Shown in pieces: positions 54,412 through 63,483 of a DNA stretch of 64,000 bases (within the stretch, counting starts at the first letter, position 1; the number at the start of each line of letters is the position of its first letter). The notes beneath the pieces are model-generated. The model had not been told where the DNA came from, did not search any database, and was given only the letters and a program-made list of their open reading frames with translations. The translations under genes and the position numbers were made by a program. This DNA comes from Tateyamaria omphalii. Its GTDB lineage: Bacteria; Pseudomonadota; Alphaproteobacteria; Rhodobacterales; Rhodobacteraceae. The stretch lies in the NCBI RefSeq assembly GCF_014651375.1, contig NZ_BMWT01000003.1, positions 124,001-188,000 on the forward strand, read 5' to 3'.

Positions 54412-55644
54412 TCACAGCCCTTCCTCCTGAGAAATGTATTTGAAGAAGAAAAAGCTGAACAAAAGCAGGGTCGCAAAGATCACCACTGCCACAGCCGCGC
54501 CCGCCCCGATATTCGAGATCGCAAAGGCCTGCTCGTACACGTTCACGGTCAGTGTGCGTGTGCCCGCATTGCCCCCCGTGAGCAGGAAAATGTCGTCGAA
54601 CTTGTTGAAGGTCCAGATGAAGCGCAGCAGGAACAGCACCGACAGGATGCCCAGGAGCATCGGCAGCGACAGGTACCAGAACTTCTGGAAGGGCGACGCG
54701 CCATCCATGTCCGCCGCCTCGTACATATCGGTGTCGATAGACTGCATCCGCGCGAGGATGAATAGGAAAGACAGCGGGAAATAGCGCCAGATCTCGAACA
54801 CCGTGACCATGATCAGGGCAAGCGGGCGCTGGCCGAAGAAGTTGATGGGGCTGTCGACCACGCCCATCTGGATCAGCAGCGCGTTGAGCGAGCCCGAGAA
54901 GGGATCCAGAAGTGTGACCCAGGTGAAGGCAACGGCTATGATGGGTGAGACATAGGGAAACAGATAGAGACCGCGCAGCACACCTTTGCCGCGGAACGAC
55001 TTGTTCAGCAGCAACGCGGCAAACAGCCCGATTACCAGCGCGCCGATGGTGCCGAAAACCGTATAGAACACGGTGGCCCAGAGCACGGACCAGAACTCGT
55101 CCCCGTCAAAGATGCGGGCGAAATTGTCGAGCGTGAATTCAGTATTTGTCAGGATGTTGTCGGCGGAGCCAAAGCCCTCAGGCTCGGTCCCCTCGACAAT
55201 CTCTTCGAGCGTGTCCGGATCGCCGTCCAGTGTCACGGGAATGCGGATACGTTCATTGAACCCGCCCGGCACGTCGCCGAACTCACAGCGCAGCGCGCCG
55301 CTTTCAACGGAACATTGCTCTGGCAAAGCGCCCAGCGTCACACCGTCATGCAGCGTGTCGGTAAAGCTCAGCCCCGCGATCTCTTTCTGCTGGGACGAGT
55401 TGCGGACGCGATACTCGATCACCATCTCGCCGGATCGCTCGCGCAGGCTTTCGCGGATCACAGGGGCCACGGGGCGCAGGTCAGCCAGCCCCACGGGCTT
55501 GAAGCTGATCCAGAAGATCGCCAGCAGCGGCAGGATGATCACAAGGCTCACGATGGTGATCGTGGGCAGCAGCAGGGACCAGGCCAGCCGCGCCTCGCGG
55601 CGTTCAAGCGCACCACGGGTGGTCGGTGGAGTAGGGACCGTCAT
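54412..55644 (-). CDS. Sugar ABC permease (MalF-type) with a periplasmic beta-rich insert
   Basis: 410 residues. Helix 1 is LAWSLLLPTITIVSLVIILP. An insert of about 110 residues (55-170) lies before helix 2: VIEYRVRNSSQQKEIAGLSF, TLHDGVTLGALPEQCSVESG, ALRCEFGDVPGGFNERIRIP. It resembles DUF11/adhesion-type beta sandwiches with two Cys. The core has the EAA loop in MYEAADMDGASPFQKFWYL. It pairs with the MalG-type permease. Confidence 0.9.
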   Translation of the reverse strand: MTVPTPPTTRGALERREARLAWSLLLPTITIVSLVIILPLLAIFWISFKPVGLADLRPVAPVIRESLRERSGEMVIEYRVRNSSQQKEIAGLSFTDTLHDGVTLGALPEQCSVESGALRCEFGDVPGGFNERIRIPVTLDGDPDTLEEIVEGTEPEGFGSADNILTNTEFTLDNFARIFDGDEFWSVLWATVFYTVFGTIGALVIGLFAALLLNKSFRGKGVLRGLYLFPYVSPIIAVAFTWVTLLDPFSGSLNALLIQMGVVDSPINFFGQRPLALIMVTVFEIWRYFPLSFLFILARMQSIDTDMYEAADMDGASPFQKFWYLSLPMLLGILSVLFLLRFIWTFNKFDDIFLLTGGNAGTRTLTVNVYEQAFAISNIGAGAAVAVVIFATLLLFSFFFFKYISQEEGL

Positions 55645-55716
55645 GGGATGTCTCTGAATGTGGGGTTGGGGGCGAGGGGGCAGGCGGACCCGCCCCCTCC
55701 AAGCCGAGCGACAGGC

Positions 55717-57075
55717 TTAGTTGATCGAGGACAGCTCGCTGTTCATCGCTGCAACGGCGGCGGCGGCGTCGATCTCTTCGTCAATGTACTGACGTACGAT
55801 CCGGTTGATCGCCTGGCTGTTGATCATCTTGGAAGCCAGCGACAGCTGCCCTTCCTCGACGCCCCAGCGCTGGGCGACTTTCAGACCACCCACAATCTCG
55901 TCCAGCATCTCTGCTGCATAGAGATCTTTCATGGGCGCCTTACGGTCCACGCCCACCGGGATTTCCGACCACGCGGCCGAGAACTTGCCGGGCTCATCCG
56001 CCGTGCCAGTGCGGACAGGGAACTTGCCCTCGGCTGCGATGGACAGCGTTTGCATGTAGCCATCGTTCATCGAAAACTCGACAAAGGCCTGTGCCACTTC
56101 GGTGTCCGCGTCATTGGTGATGCCGAAGTACCGCACGTCACCCCATGCCGCGCCATCGGGGTTCGACGGTCCGGCAAAGTTGGTCACGATGCCGGTTTTG
56201 GCTGCCAACTCTTTGGTGGTGGGATCATCGTTGATCGTCGGGGCGGCGCTGTCACGCAGACCGGCCAGTTCATCCAGAATGAAGGGCGACCAGATGATCA
56301 TGGCCGCATCGCCGGCGAAATAGATCTCACGCGATTGCTTCCAGAACAGCTCGCCCGGAGGCGAGGCTTTGGCGATGGCTTTGTAGAAATCCAGCACTTC
56401 CGTTGTGGCCGCAGCATCCAGTTCCTTGAAGCCATCATCGCCGACCGGGCTGACACCGTTGGCGAGGAAGACATGCTCCAGCACTTGCGACATGAAGTTC
56501 TCGTCCACCTTGGTGGCAGCGACAAAACCGTACATCTCTGGCGGATTGTGCAGCGCTTCAAGCGCGGCTTGCACGTTTGCGAACGTGTTCGGCGGCTCCA
56601 GACCTTTCTCTGCGAACAGGTCGGCGCGGTAGACGATCATCTGCGTCCAGCCGTCCACGGGGACGGACGCGATGTCGCCATCGTAGGCGGCCATCGACAG
56701 TGGGCCGGATGCGAATGTGTCGCGGCCCAGGCCGTCCACGACATCAGTTGCGGCTTCCGTGTCCAGAATGCCCGCTTCGGCCCAGGGCAGCGCGTATTGC
56801 AGCGGGTGGTAGATGACGTCCGGCAGGTCCCCGGCGGCAAAGGCGGCCGTGGTGCGTGTGCCGAGCTCGGTTTCCGAGACCGGGATGACTTCGACGCTGT
56901 TACCTGTCGCCTTTTCGAACTGCGCGGCCATTTCCTGCTGTTTGGCCAGGCGTTCAGGTTGCTCTTCGGTGGTCCAGAAGCGGATGTCTTCGGCCATCGC
57001 CGCACTGGCCCCCAGCACAAGGCTGAGTGCGGTGCCGGTGGCCAGTCGGGCTATCAGACCTTTGGTTGCGTACAT
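55717..57075 (-). CDS. Sugar ABC transporter substrate-binding protein
   Basis: 452 residues with signal peptide (MYATKGLIARLATGTALSLV to a cut near SAAMA). Family 1 features: IRFWTTEEQPERLAKQQEMA, VEVIPVSETELGTRTTAAFA, DLPDVIYHPLQYALPWAEAG. GGGAGG precedes the ATG. It is first in the operon and faces the LacI gene. Its operator lies 84 bases upstream. Confidence 0.94.
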   Translation of the reverse strand: MYATKGLIARLATGTALSLVLGASAAMAEDIRFWTTEEQPERLAKQQEMAAQFEKATGNSVEVIPVSETELGTRTTAAFAAGDLPDVIYHPLQYALPWAEAGILDTEAATDVVDGLGRDTFASGPLSMAAYDGDIASVPVDGWTQMIVYRADLFAEKGLEPPNTFANVQAALEALHNPPEMYGFVAATKVDENFMSQVLEHVFLANGVSPVGDDGFKELDAAATTEVLDFYKAIAKASPPGELFWKQSREIYFAGDAAMIIWSPFILDELAGLRDSAAPTINDDPTTKELAAKTGIVTNFAGPSNPDGAAWGDVRYFGITNDADTEVAQAFVEFSMNDGYMQTLSIAAEGKFPVRTGTADEPGKFSAAWSEIPVGVDRKAPMKDLYAAEMLDEIVGGLKVAQRWGVEEGQLSLASKMINSQAINRIVRQYIDEEIDAAAAVAAMNSELSSIN

Positions 57076-57158
57076 GTGGTGTCCTCCCATTTGTCGTCTT
57101 TTGATCCGGTCGCCTGCGCAGCATCCGAACGGAACCTGCCATAAATGGTCGCAGATAA

Positions 57159-57172
57159 TTGCAACGATGCAA
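57159..57172. promoter_or_regulatory. LacI-type operator 1
   Basis: TTGCAACGATGCAA, 84 bases before the binding-protein start. It is a palindrome (TTGCA-ACGA-TGCAA) and is exactly repeated 99 bases away at 57258. Confidence 0.85.
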
Positions 57173-57257
57173 CAATTATTTTTGCTGCACCGTTTTTGAG
57201 AAAATCCAATAAATATCATGATTTTGCTGCGTTGCGGCGACGGAAGGAGTGCAAAAA

Positions 57258-57271
57258 TTGCAACGATGCAA
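57258..57271. promoter_or_regulatory. LacI-type operator 2
   Basis: A second TTGCAACGATGCAA, 79 bases before the LacI start. The two sites lie at similar distance from their genes and would suit repression of both promoters or a repression loop. Confidence 0.85.
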
Positions 57272-57350
57272 CCCGATTCGGTGTTGATCGACATAGCGCC
57301 TCCTGTTCTGATAATCACAGTGTTCACTGACCCAAACCGCAAGGCAGGCC

Positions 57351-58364
57351 ATGGCCGACCCGACCCGCAAACCGCCAACGCTCAAGACAATTGCCGAGAT
57401 CACGGGCCTCAGCCTGTCGACCGTGTCATTGTCGTTGCGCGATGGGTCGCGTTTGAAAAAGGAAACCCGGGACAAGATCGCGGCTGCGGCTGCCGAGGTT
57501 GGTTATGTGCCCAACCGTGCGGGCGTACGTTTGCGTACGGGGCAGACCAATGTGCTGACGCTTGTTCTGTCACCCGCCAAGAACACGATCGATTACACCC
57601 GCCAGATGATCGAAGGGATCGGGGCGCATTTGTCGGGCACCAAGTACCACCTGAATGTCATTCCCGACCTGCAGGGCGCCACGCCCGAGGAATCGGTGCG
57701 CTATGTTCTGCAGAACCGCACCTCGGACGGCATCATCCTGACCCACACAAGCGCGCGCGACCCGCGAGTCCAGATGCTGATCGACGCCGATTTCCCGTTC
57801 GTGTCGCACGGGCGCACTGAATTCTACGCGGCCCATGCCTTTCACGACTTTCATGCCGAGCGCTATGTCGAGATGGCGGTGGAGCGCTTGATCGCGCGGA
57901 GGCGCAAACGCTTTGTCTTGGTGGCTGAAGACGATGCGACGACGAACTTCGCCAAGATCACGGGCGGATTTCATCGGGCGCTGGCCCGGCATGGCCTGAC
58001 CGGAGAGGTGGCCACGGAAACCGGGATCCTGATTTCCACGGATACGGCACGGGAATTCGGACAGACGCTTGCGCAGCGCAGCGATCCGTTTGACGCGATC
58101 ATCAGCAACAATGAGCTGGCCACTTTGGCCCTGATGGGCGGGATGGCCGATCAGGGACAGGTGCTGGGCCGCGACTATGATCTGATCTGCCGCCAGACGA
58201 CGCCCATTCTACCGACGCTGTATCCGCAGATTGACACGGTGAGTGAAGATCTGGTGGCCACGGGTCGCGAATTGGCCCGTTTGCTGATCGACCGGGTGTC
58301 GGGTGTGCCGGTCGATCAATTGCAGACGTTACATGAACCAGAGCCTATGTGGCGCAGCCTTTAG
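57351..58364 (+). CDS. LacI-family transcriptional regulator
   Basis: 337 residues. The HTH is LKTIAEITGLSLSTVSLSLR; the hinge follows VPNRAGVRLRTGQ; the sugar-binding core covers the rest (VLTLVLSPAKNTIDYTRQMI). It very likely controls the divergent sugar ABC-hydrolase operon and itself through the two operators. It converges on the GMC gene with a 4-base overlap. Confidence 0.94.
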   Translation: MADPTRKPPTLKTIAEITGLSLSTVSLSLRDGSRLKKETRDKIAAAAAEVGYVPNRAGVRLRTGQTNVLTLVLSPAKNTIDYTRQMIEGIGAHLSGTKYHLNVIPDLQGATPEESVRYVLQNRTSDGIILTHTSARDPRVQMLIDADFPFVSHGRTEFYAAHAFHDFHAERYVEMAVERLIARRRKRFVLVAEDDATTNFAKITGGFHRALARHGLTGEVATETGILISTDTAREFGQTLAQRSDPFDAIISNNELATLALMGGMADQGQVLGRDYDLICRQTTPILPTLYPQIDTVSEDLVATGRELARLLIDRVSGVPVDQLQTLHEPEPMWRSL

Positions 58365-59956
58365 GCGGTGCCGAGAATCAGATCTGATGCCTTTTCACCG
58401 ATCATGATGGCCGGGGCATTGGTGTTGCCACTGACAATCTCTGGCATGATCGAACAATCAGCCACGCGCAGGCCTGTAATCCCGCGTACACGGAGCTGTT
58501 CGTCGACCACCGCCGTCTTGTCCTGACCCATCTTGCAGGTGCCGGTCGGGTGATAGATGGACGCCGTGTTGCTGCGTGCCCAGTCCAGCGTGGCATCATA
58601 GTCGTCCATGGGCAGATCCGCGTGTGGGCGGAATTCCTCCGAAATCTTGGACGTCAGCGGCGCATGGCGGGCAATACGTCGCGCAATATTGACCCCTTCG
58701 ACCACCGTTCGGCAGTCCGTTTCCGTGCTGAGGTAGTTCGGAATGATCTTGGGATAGGTGCGCCCGTCCTTGCTGACCAACCGAATCTCTCCCTTCGATT
58801 CGGGCCGCAACTGGCAAACGGACATCGTAAATGCCGAGAATGGGTCAGCGCCTTTGCCGGGATTTTCTGCAGAAAGGGGCTGGACATGGAACTGAATATC
58901 GGGGGTCTCGAGGTCGTCCCGTGTCTTCATGAACCCGGTGGCGAGGCTTGCTGCCATGGTCATTGGACCGGCCCGGAACATCAGGTATTTGAGGCCGATC
59001 TTGGCCTGTCCGAACAGGCTCGACACCTCGTCATTCAGGGTGGGTTCGTTGCACTTGTAGACCAGCCGCGCCTGCAGGTGATCCTGCATGTTTTTGCCCA
59101 CGCCGGGCAGGTCGGCAACCACGTCGATTGCGTGTTCCTGCAACTGTGCCGCTTCGCCAATTCCCGACAGCATCAAGAGTTGCGGAGAGTTGATGGAGCC
59201 CCCCGAAAGAATGACCTCTTTGCGGGCTTTGACCGTCTGCCATGTACCGCTTTTGTCACGGTAGGATACCCCTGTGACCTTGGTGCCATCCAGTTCGATT
59301 TTTTCGACCTGGGCATGGGTCACGATGTTCAGATTCTCGCGGCTGCGCGCGGGGTTCAGGAACGCTACAGCGGACGAGCATCGCCGTCCGTTGCGCGCAG
59401 TTAATTGAAAGAATCCAACACCTTCCTGATCGGCGCCGTTGTAGTCGGGATTGAATTTGTAGCCCGCCGATTGAGCCGCCGCGACCCACGCATCGGTGAT
59501 GGGGCGCTGGATGCGCATGTTGGAAACCGAAAGGTTGCCTTTGTCTCCGTGAAATTCATCGGCACCGCGTTCGTTCTTTTCCGATCGCTTGAACAGCGGC
59601 AGGACATCGTCCCACGCCCAGCCGCGATTGCCCATCTGTGCCCAGCGGTCATAGTCCTGAGGTTGCCCCCGGACATAGAGCAAACCGTTGAGGGATGAGG
59701 ACCCGCCCAGCACCTTGCCGCGGGGCCATTCGATAGACCGGCCGTTCAGGCCCGGATCGGGTTCGGTCTTGTAGCACCAGTCCACATTCGGATTGTGGAT
59801 GGTTTTGAAATAACCGACCGGAATGTGGATCCACGGGTTCCAGTCCCGACCGCCCGCTTCCAACAGCACAACCTTGGTGTTCGGGTCCGCGCTCAGACGA
59901 TTCGCGATCACGCAGCCGGAACTTCCGGCACCCACGATGACATAATCGGCTTCCAA
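58361..59956 (-). CDS. GMC-family FAD alcohol dehydrogenase (choline dehydrogenase-like)
   Basis: 531 residues. The FAD motif is VIVGAGSSGCVIANRLS near the N-terminus; GMC signatures are GKVLGGSSSLNGLLYVRGQ and SGGSINSPQLLMLSGIG; the catalytic His region is IYHPTGTCKMGQ. The start is TTG at 59956 after GGGAGGGG. It oxidises an alcohol or polyol. It is divergent from the TRAP genes, whose substrate it may oxidise. Confidence 0.92.
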   Translation of the reverse strand: MEADYVIVGAGSSGCVIANRLSADPNTKVVLLEAGGRDWNPWIHIPVGYFKTIHNPNVDWCYKTEPDPGLNGRSIEWPRGKVLGGSSSLNGLLYVRGQPQDYDRWAQMGNRGWAWDDVLPLFKRSEKNERGADEFHGDKGNLSVSNMRIQRPITDAWVAAAQSAGYKFNPDYNGADQEGVGFFQLTARNGRRCSSAVAFLNPARSRENLNIVTHAQVEKIELDGTKVTGVSYRDKSGTWQTVKARKEVILSGGSINSPQLLMLSGIGEAAQLQEHAIDVVADLPGVGKNMQDHLQARLVYKCNEPTLNDEVSSLFGQAKIGLKYLMFRAGPMTMAASLATGFMKTRDDLETPDIQFHVQPLSAENPGKGADPFSAFTMSVCQLRPESKGEIRLVSKDGRTYPKIIPNYLSTETDCRTVVEGVNIARRIARHAPLTSKISEEFRPHADLPMDDYDATLDWARSNTASIYHPTGTCKMGQDKTAVVDEQLRVRGITGLRVADCSIMPEIVSGNTNAPAIMIGEKASDLILGTA

Positions 59957-60065
59957 AACGACCCCTCCCTTACTTAAAGTCAAAAAAAGACTAGGCAGAT
60001 TGTTCAAGCTGCGCTAGCCTTTTCTGAGATAAAACGTCTCAATAATGCGCATCAGGGAGGATTGC

Positions 60066-61298
60066 ATGAAACTTGGGAAAAATCTCGCGGGCATTTCGCG
60101 CCGCGATCTGTTCCGTGTGGCTGGTCGTTACGGCCTGAGCTCTACGCTGCTTGCAGCGGGCAGCTTTGGCGGTGCAATGAGCCTTGCCAATCTGGCGGCA
60201 GCCGCGGAATCAACCTACGATAAACGGTTCTCGAAAGAGCCAAAGCACACGCTGAAATTTGGCGCGGCCGGCTTTAACCAGCAGAACCTGCTGATCGAGC
60301 GCGCCGGTTGCCTTGAGTTCGCGCGCGATCTCGAAGAGCGCACCGATGGTGAGATTCGCATCGAGTTCATCGGCAACAACCAGATTTGTGGTCAGCTGTC
60401 CTGCGTTGAGAAGGCGCAACAGGGTATCGTCGACATCTACGCTGCATCGACACAGAACTCCGCCGGTGGTGCACCTTACCTGAACGTGCTGGACTATGCC
60501 TACATGTTCCGTAATCGGGCCGACCAGTACCACTTCATGTACAGCCCGGACAGCCAGCGCATCCTGCGTGACCCGTTCGAAAAGCGTCACGGCCTGAAGT
60601 TCCTGTTCACCCACGCAGAATTGCGCGGCATCCAGCTGGGTCTGGCTTGGGAAGACAAGCCAACGGTCGACAACATCGACGTTCTGCGCGGCACCAAGAA
60701 CCGCGTGACGGGAACACAACTTGGCCGTATCGCCATGAACGCTCTGGGCCTGAACCCTGTGCCCGTGGCATGGGAAGAAACGCTCGACGGTCTGAAGCAG
60801 GGCCTGATCGATGGCGCGGAAACTTGGGCATCGGCCGTGGCCTATGCCAACATGTCGCCCGTCGTCAGCCAGTGTGTGGACCTGCGCTTCTTCTGCGGTA
60901 CGGAACACACCGCGATGAACGCGCAAACCTTCGACGGTCTTGGCGGTGAGCTGCAGGATGCGGTTATGGAATCGTCCTACCTGACACAGGTGCACGTCCA
61001 GGCCGCAAACGAAGCCGCGCTGGTCAACACTGTTGGTTTCTCGCACCCACACCAAGGTCCGGACACCATCTTTGCCCAGAACAACGTGCGCGTTGCAGCG
61101 CTGTCCGACGCAGAGATCAAGAAAGCGGAAGAGCAGTGCTCACCCGAGTTCCAACCGCAGCTGTGGGAGCAGTGGCGCGAGCGGATCAACGGCTGGGCCG
61201 GTGGCATCGACACGTACCAGGAAATCTATGACAGCGTTCGTCAGAACACGCATACCCTGGCCGAGAACGTCGAACCTCGCCGCTGGTGGCGCGGTTAA
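60066..61298 (+). CDS. TRAP transporter substrate-binding protein (DctP-type), Tat-exported
   Basis: 410 residues. The twin-arginine signal is ISRRDLFRVAGRYGLSSTLL. The DctP pattern includes LIERAGCLEFARDLEERTDG, AYMFRNRADQYHFM and RVTGTQLGRIAMNALGLNPV. GGGAGG precedes the ATG. It binds an organic acid or similar ligand in the periplasm. Tat export suggests folding before export. Confidence 0.93.
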   Translation: MKLGKNLAGISRRDLFRVAGRYGLSSTLLAAGSFGGAMSLANLAAAAESTYDKRFSKEPKHTLKFGAAGFNQQNLLIERAGCLEFARDLEERTDGEIRIEFIGNNQICGQLSCVEKAQQGIVDIYAASTQNSAGGAPYLNVLDYAYMFRNRADQYHFMYSPDSQRILRDPFEKRHGLKFLFTHAELRGIQLGLAWEDKPTVDNIDVLRGTKNRVTGTQLGRIAMNALGLNPVPVAWEETLDGLKQGLIDGAETWASAVAYANMSPVVSQCVDLRFFCGTEHTAMNAQTFDGLGGELQDAVMESSYLTQVHVQAANEAALVNTVGFSHPHQGPDTIFAQNNVRVAALSDAEIKKAEEQCSPEFQPQLWEQWRERINGWAGGIDTYQEIYDSVRQNTHTLAENVEPRRWWRG

Positions 61299-61328
61299 TC
61301 CGGAAGCGGATTTCTCACCAAATCAATG

Positions 61329-61351
61329 GCTTGGGCGTACATCGCCCAAGC
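61329..61351 (+). promoter_or_regulatory. Hairpin between dctP- and dctQ-type genes
   Basis: GCTTGGGCG-TACAT-CGCCCAAGC, a perfect nine-base stem with no T-run, 31 bases after the binding-protein stop. It probably limits expression of the downstream permeases or protects the upstream message. Confidence 0.6.
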
Positions 61352-61444
61352 ATCTATCCATGTCGCGTAACACCGGCATGGATTTCCGTATCCTGACGCG
61401 ACAAGATGCCGGAACGGATTTGCCAGGCACGAGGGAGGTGCAGC

Positions 61445-62116
61445 ATGGACATGATTGCGGGTATGGGAGAAATCATCTCCGCCCTGATGACAGCGGACTC
61501 GTTCGAGATCCAAACCGCCCTGCGCGGCAACTCCGGAATATGGCCGCTGGGCTTCATCGCCACCCTCGTTGGTGGGGTGCTGGTGGCGCTGCTCTACCGT
61601 GCTATTCCATTCATCGAACGCAATCTCGAACCCGCAGTGATGGTCGTGGCTTACCTTGCCATCGGCTACATCATCTTTGCCGGCGTGATCCAGCGCTTCT
61701 ACCTCAGCGGTCAGCCCGCGTGGTCGACGACGCTGCCGCCCTTCCTGTTCCTCATCATGACGTGGGTTGGGTGCAGTTATAACGTTAAGCTACGCACGCA
61801 TCTGGCCTTTGCCGAATTCCGCCGCGGAGCGCCGCGCGCAGTTCAATTCGCCCTCCTGGTCCTCGACGCCATCCTGTGGTTCTGCTTTGCATGGATCGTG
61901 GTTGTCACCACCTCGCAGGAAACCGTTCGGGCTGCGGCCAACTTCGCCATCATGCTCGGCACCGACAATGTGATGCAGTGGTGGTTCCTGGGTACAGTGC
62001 CCATCGCCTTTGTCCTTCTGACCGCCCGCGTGTTTGAAAACCTGGTGAAAGACATCAACAAGTACAAAAAAGGTAACGAGATGATCGAAGCCGCTGTGAT
62101 CGGAGGTGACGCATGA
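61445..62116 (+). CDS. TRAP transporter small permease (DctQ-type)
   Basis: 223 residues with about five hydrophobic helices (LGFIATLVGGVLVALLYRAI, VMVVAYLAIGYIIFAGVIQR, VQFALLVLDAILWFCFAWIV). Longer than the usual 160-190, with an added first helix. The conserved VGCSYNVKLRTHLAFAEF block is present. It overlaps the large permease by ATGA. Confidence 0.9.
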   Translation: MDMIAGMGEIISALMTADSFEIQTALRGNSGIWPLGFIATLVGGVLVALLYRAIPFIERNLEPAVMVVAYLAIGYIIFAGVIQRFYLSGQPAWSTTLPPFLFLIMTWVGCSYNVKLRTHLAFAEFRRGAPRAVQFALLVLDAILWFCFAWIVVVTTSQETVRAAANFAIMLGTDNVMQWWFLGTVPIAFVLLTARVFENLVKDINKYKKGNEMIEAAVIGGDA

Positions 62117-63471
62117 GCGATCCAACCCTCATCACGCTGATTTCCATCGGCGTTACTCTGTTCTTTATGATGGGTGTGCCGGTTTTCCTGGTCATCGCCT
62201 ATTGGGTCATCGGCATGTCCTATGTGCTGGACCTGCAACTCCTGAACATGGGCGCGGCTCTGCAGGACGTGTTCACCGACGGTTTTGCGCTTCTGGCCAT
62301 GCCACTCTTCATCCTGACGGGTGACCTTATCAACCGCTCTGGTATCGCCCGGCGTCTGTCAGACTTCGCCTATGCCTGTCTGGGCTGGATCCGGGGTGGC
62401 CTTGCCATGGCGTCACTCGGTGCTTGCGGCCTCTTTGCTGCCATCTCCGGTTCGAACTCGGCTACCACGGCCACAATCGGTTCGATGTTGCACCCTGAAA
62501 TGGTCAAGGGTGGCTATGATGAACGCTTCTCTGCCGCCACTGCGGCCGCGGGCGGTACAGTTGGCATCATCATCCCGCCGTCGATCATCTTTATCGTTTA
62601 CGGCTTCCTGATGAACCTGCCGATCTCGGAATTGTTCGTGGCCGGTATCATTCCCGGCGCGCTCATGGTTCTGGGCATGATGCTGGCGTGCTTCATCATC
62701 TGCTGGCGCAACGGCTGGGGCTACCTGATCGCCCTGTCCCCTTATCGCGTGTTCAAAACGGCTTTGGGCGCATGGCTTGGTTTCTTCGCCATCGGCCTAG
62801 TGCTCTGGGGCATCTACACGGGCAAATTCTCTCCCACTGAAGCGGCGGGTGTAACCGTGGGCTTTGGTATTATCGCTGGCTTGGTCAGCTGGGTGATCTC
62901 CAAAACGCTTAAGATGGATCAGACCAAGGACTGGTCGGAAAAGTCCGCCGTCTCAATGCTGGTGGTTGAAGGTTTCACCATCCCGCAGATCCCCGGTATC
63001 GTTATGCGCTCGGCCCAGATCACGGGTATCCTTGCGCCGCTGATCGCGATTTCGGTGGTGATGCAGCAGATCCTGTCGCTCCTGGGCGCGCAGGAGGTGA
63101 TCGGCAACTTCGTGACATCGATGGGCGGGTTCTATCCGGTGCTGTTCACCGCGATGGCCATCGTGTTCATCTTCGGCATGGTTCTGGAATCGCTGCCGGT
63201 GACGATCATCCTTGCTCCGATCTTGGCACCCATCGCGGCCAATATCGGCGTGGACCCGGTCCACTTCGCCGTGATCTTCCTCGTGGGGGCCTCCATCGGC
63301 TTCATCACACCGCCTTACGGTCTGAACCTCTACGTCGCGTCAGGTGTAACAGGCGTTCCCTACTTCAAGCTGTTGCGCTATACGGTTCCTTATCTGTTTG
63401 CTCTGATTTCAGTGTGGATTCTGGTGTCGCTGGTTCCTGACCTCGCCTTGATCCTGCTGCCGGAAAGATAA
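62113..63471 (+). CDS. TRAP transporter large permease (DctM-type)
   Basis: A 452-residue membrane protein with about twelve helices that couples uptake to a sodium gradient. Conserved blocks: FALLAMPLFILTGDLINRSG, FAAISGSNSATTATIGSMLH, and GGTVGIIIPPSIIFIVYGF; the C-terminal IGFITPPYGLNLYVASGV is clear. Confidence 0.95.
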   Translation: MSDPTLITLISIGVTLFFMMGVPVFLVIAYWVIGMSYVLDLQLLNMGAALQDVFTDGFALLAMPLFILTGDLINRSGIARRLSDFAYACLGWIRGGLAMASLGACGLFAAISGSNSATTATIGSMLHPEMVKGGYDERFSAATAAAGGTVGIIIPPSIIFIVYGFLMNLPISELFVAGIIPGALMVLGMMLACFIICWRNGWGYLIALSPYRVFKTALGAWLGFFAIGLVLWGIYTGKFSPTEAAGVTVGFGIIAGLVSWVISKTLKMDQTKDWSEKSAVSMLVVEGFTIPQIPGIVMRSAQITGILAPLIAISVVMQQILSLLGAQEVIGNFVTSMGGFYPVLFTAMAIVFIFGMVLESLPVTIILAPILAPIAANIGVDPVHFAVIFLVGASIGFITPPYGLNLYVASGVTGVPYFKLLRYTVPYLFALISVWILVSLVPDLALILLPER

Positions 63472-63483
63472 GACGCACGCGCC

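Noticed and set aside
55315-57144. A 609-codon plus-strand frame over the sugar ABC genes
   Set aside because: It runs antisense across two real genes and their gap; typical of GC-rich codon use.
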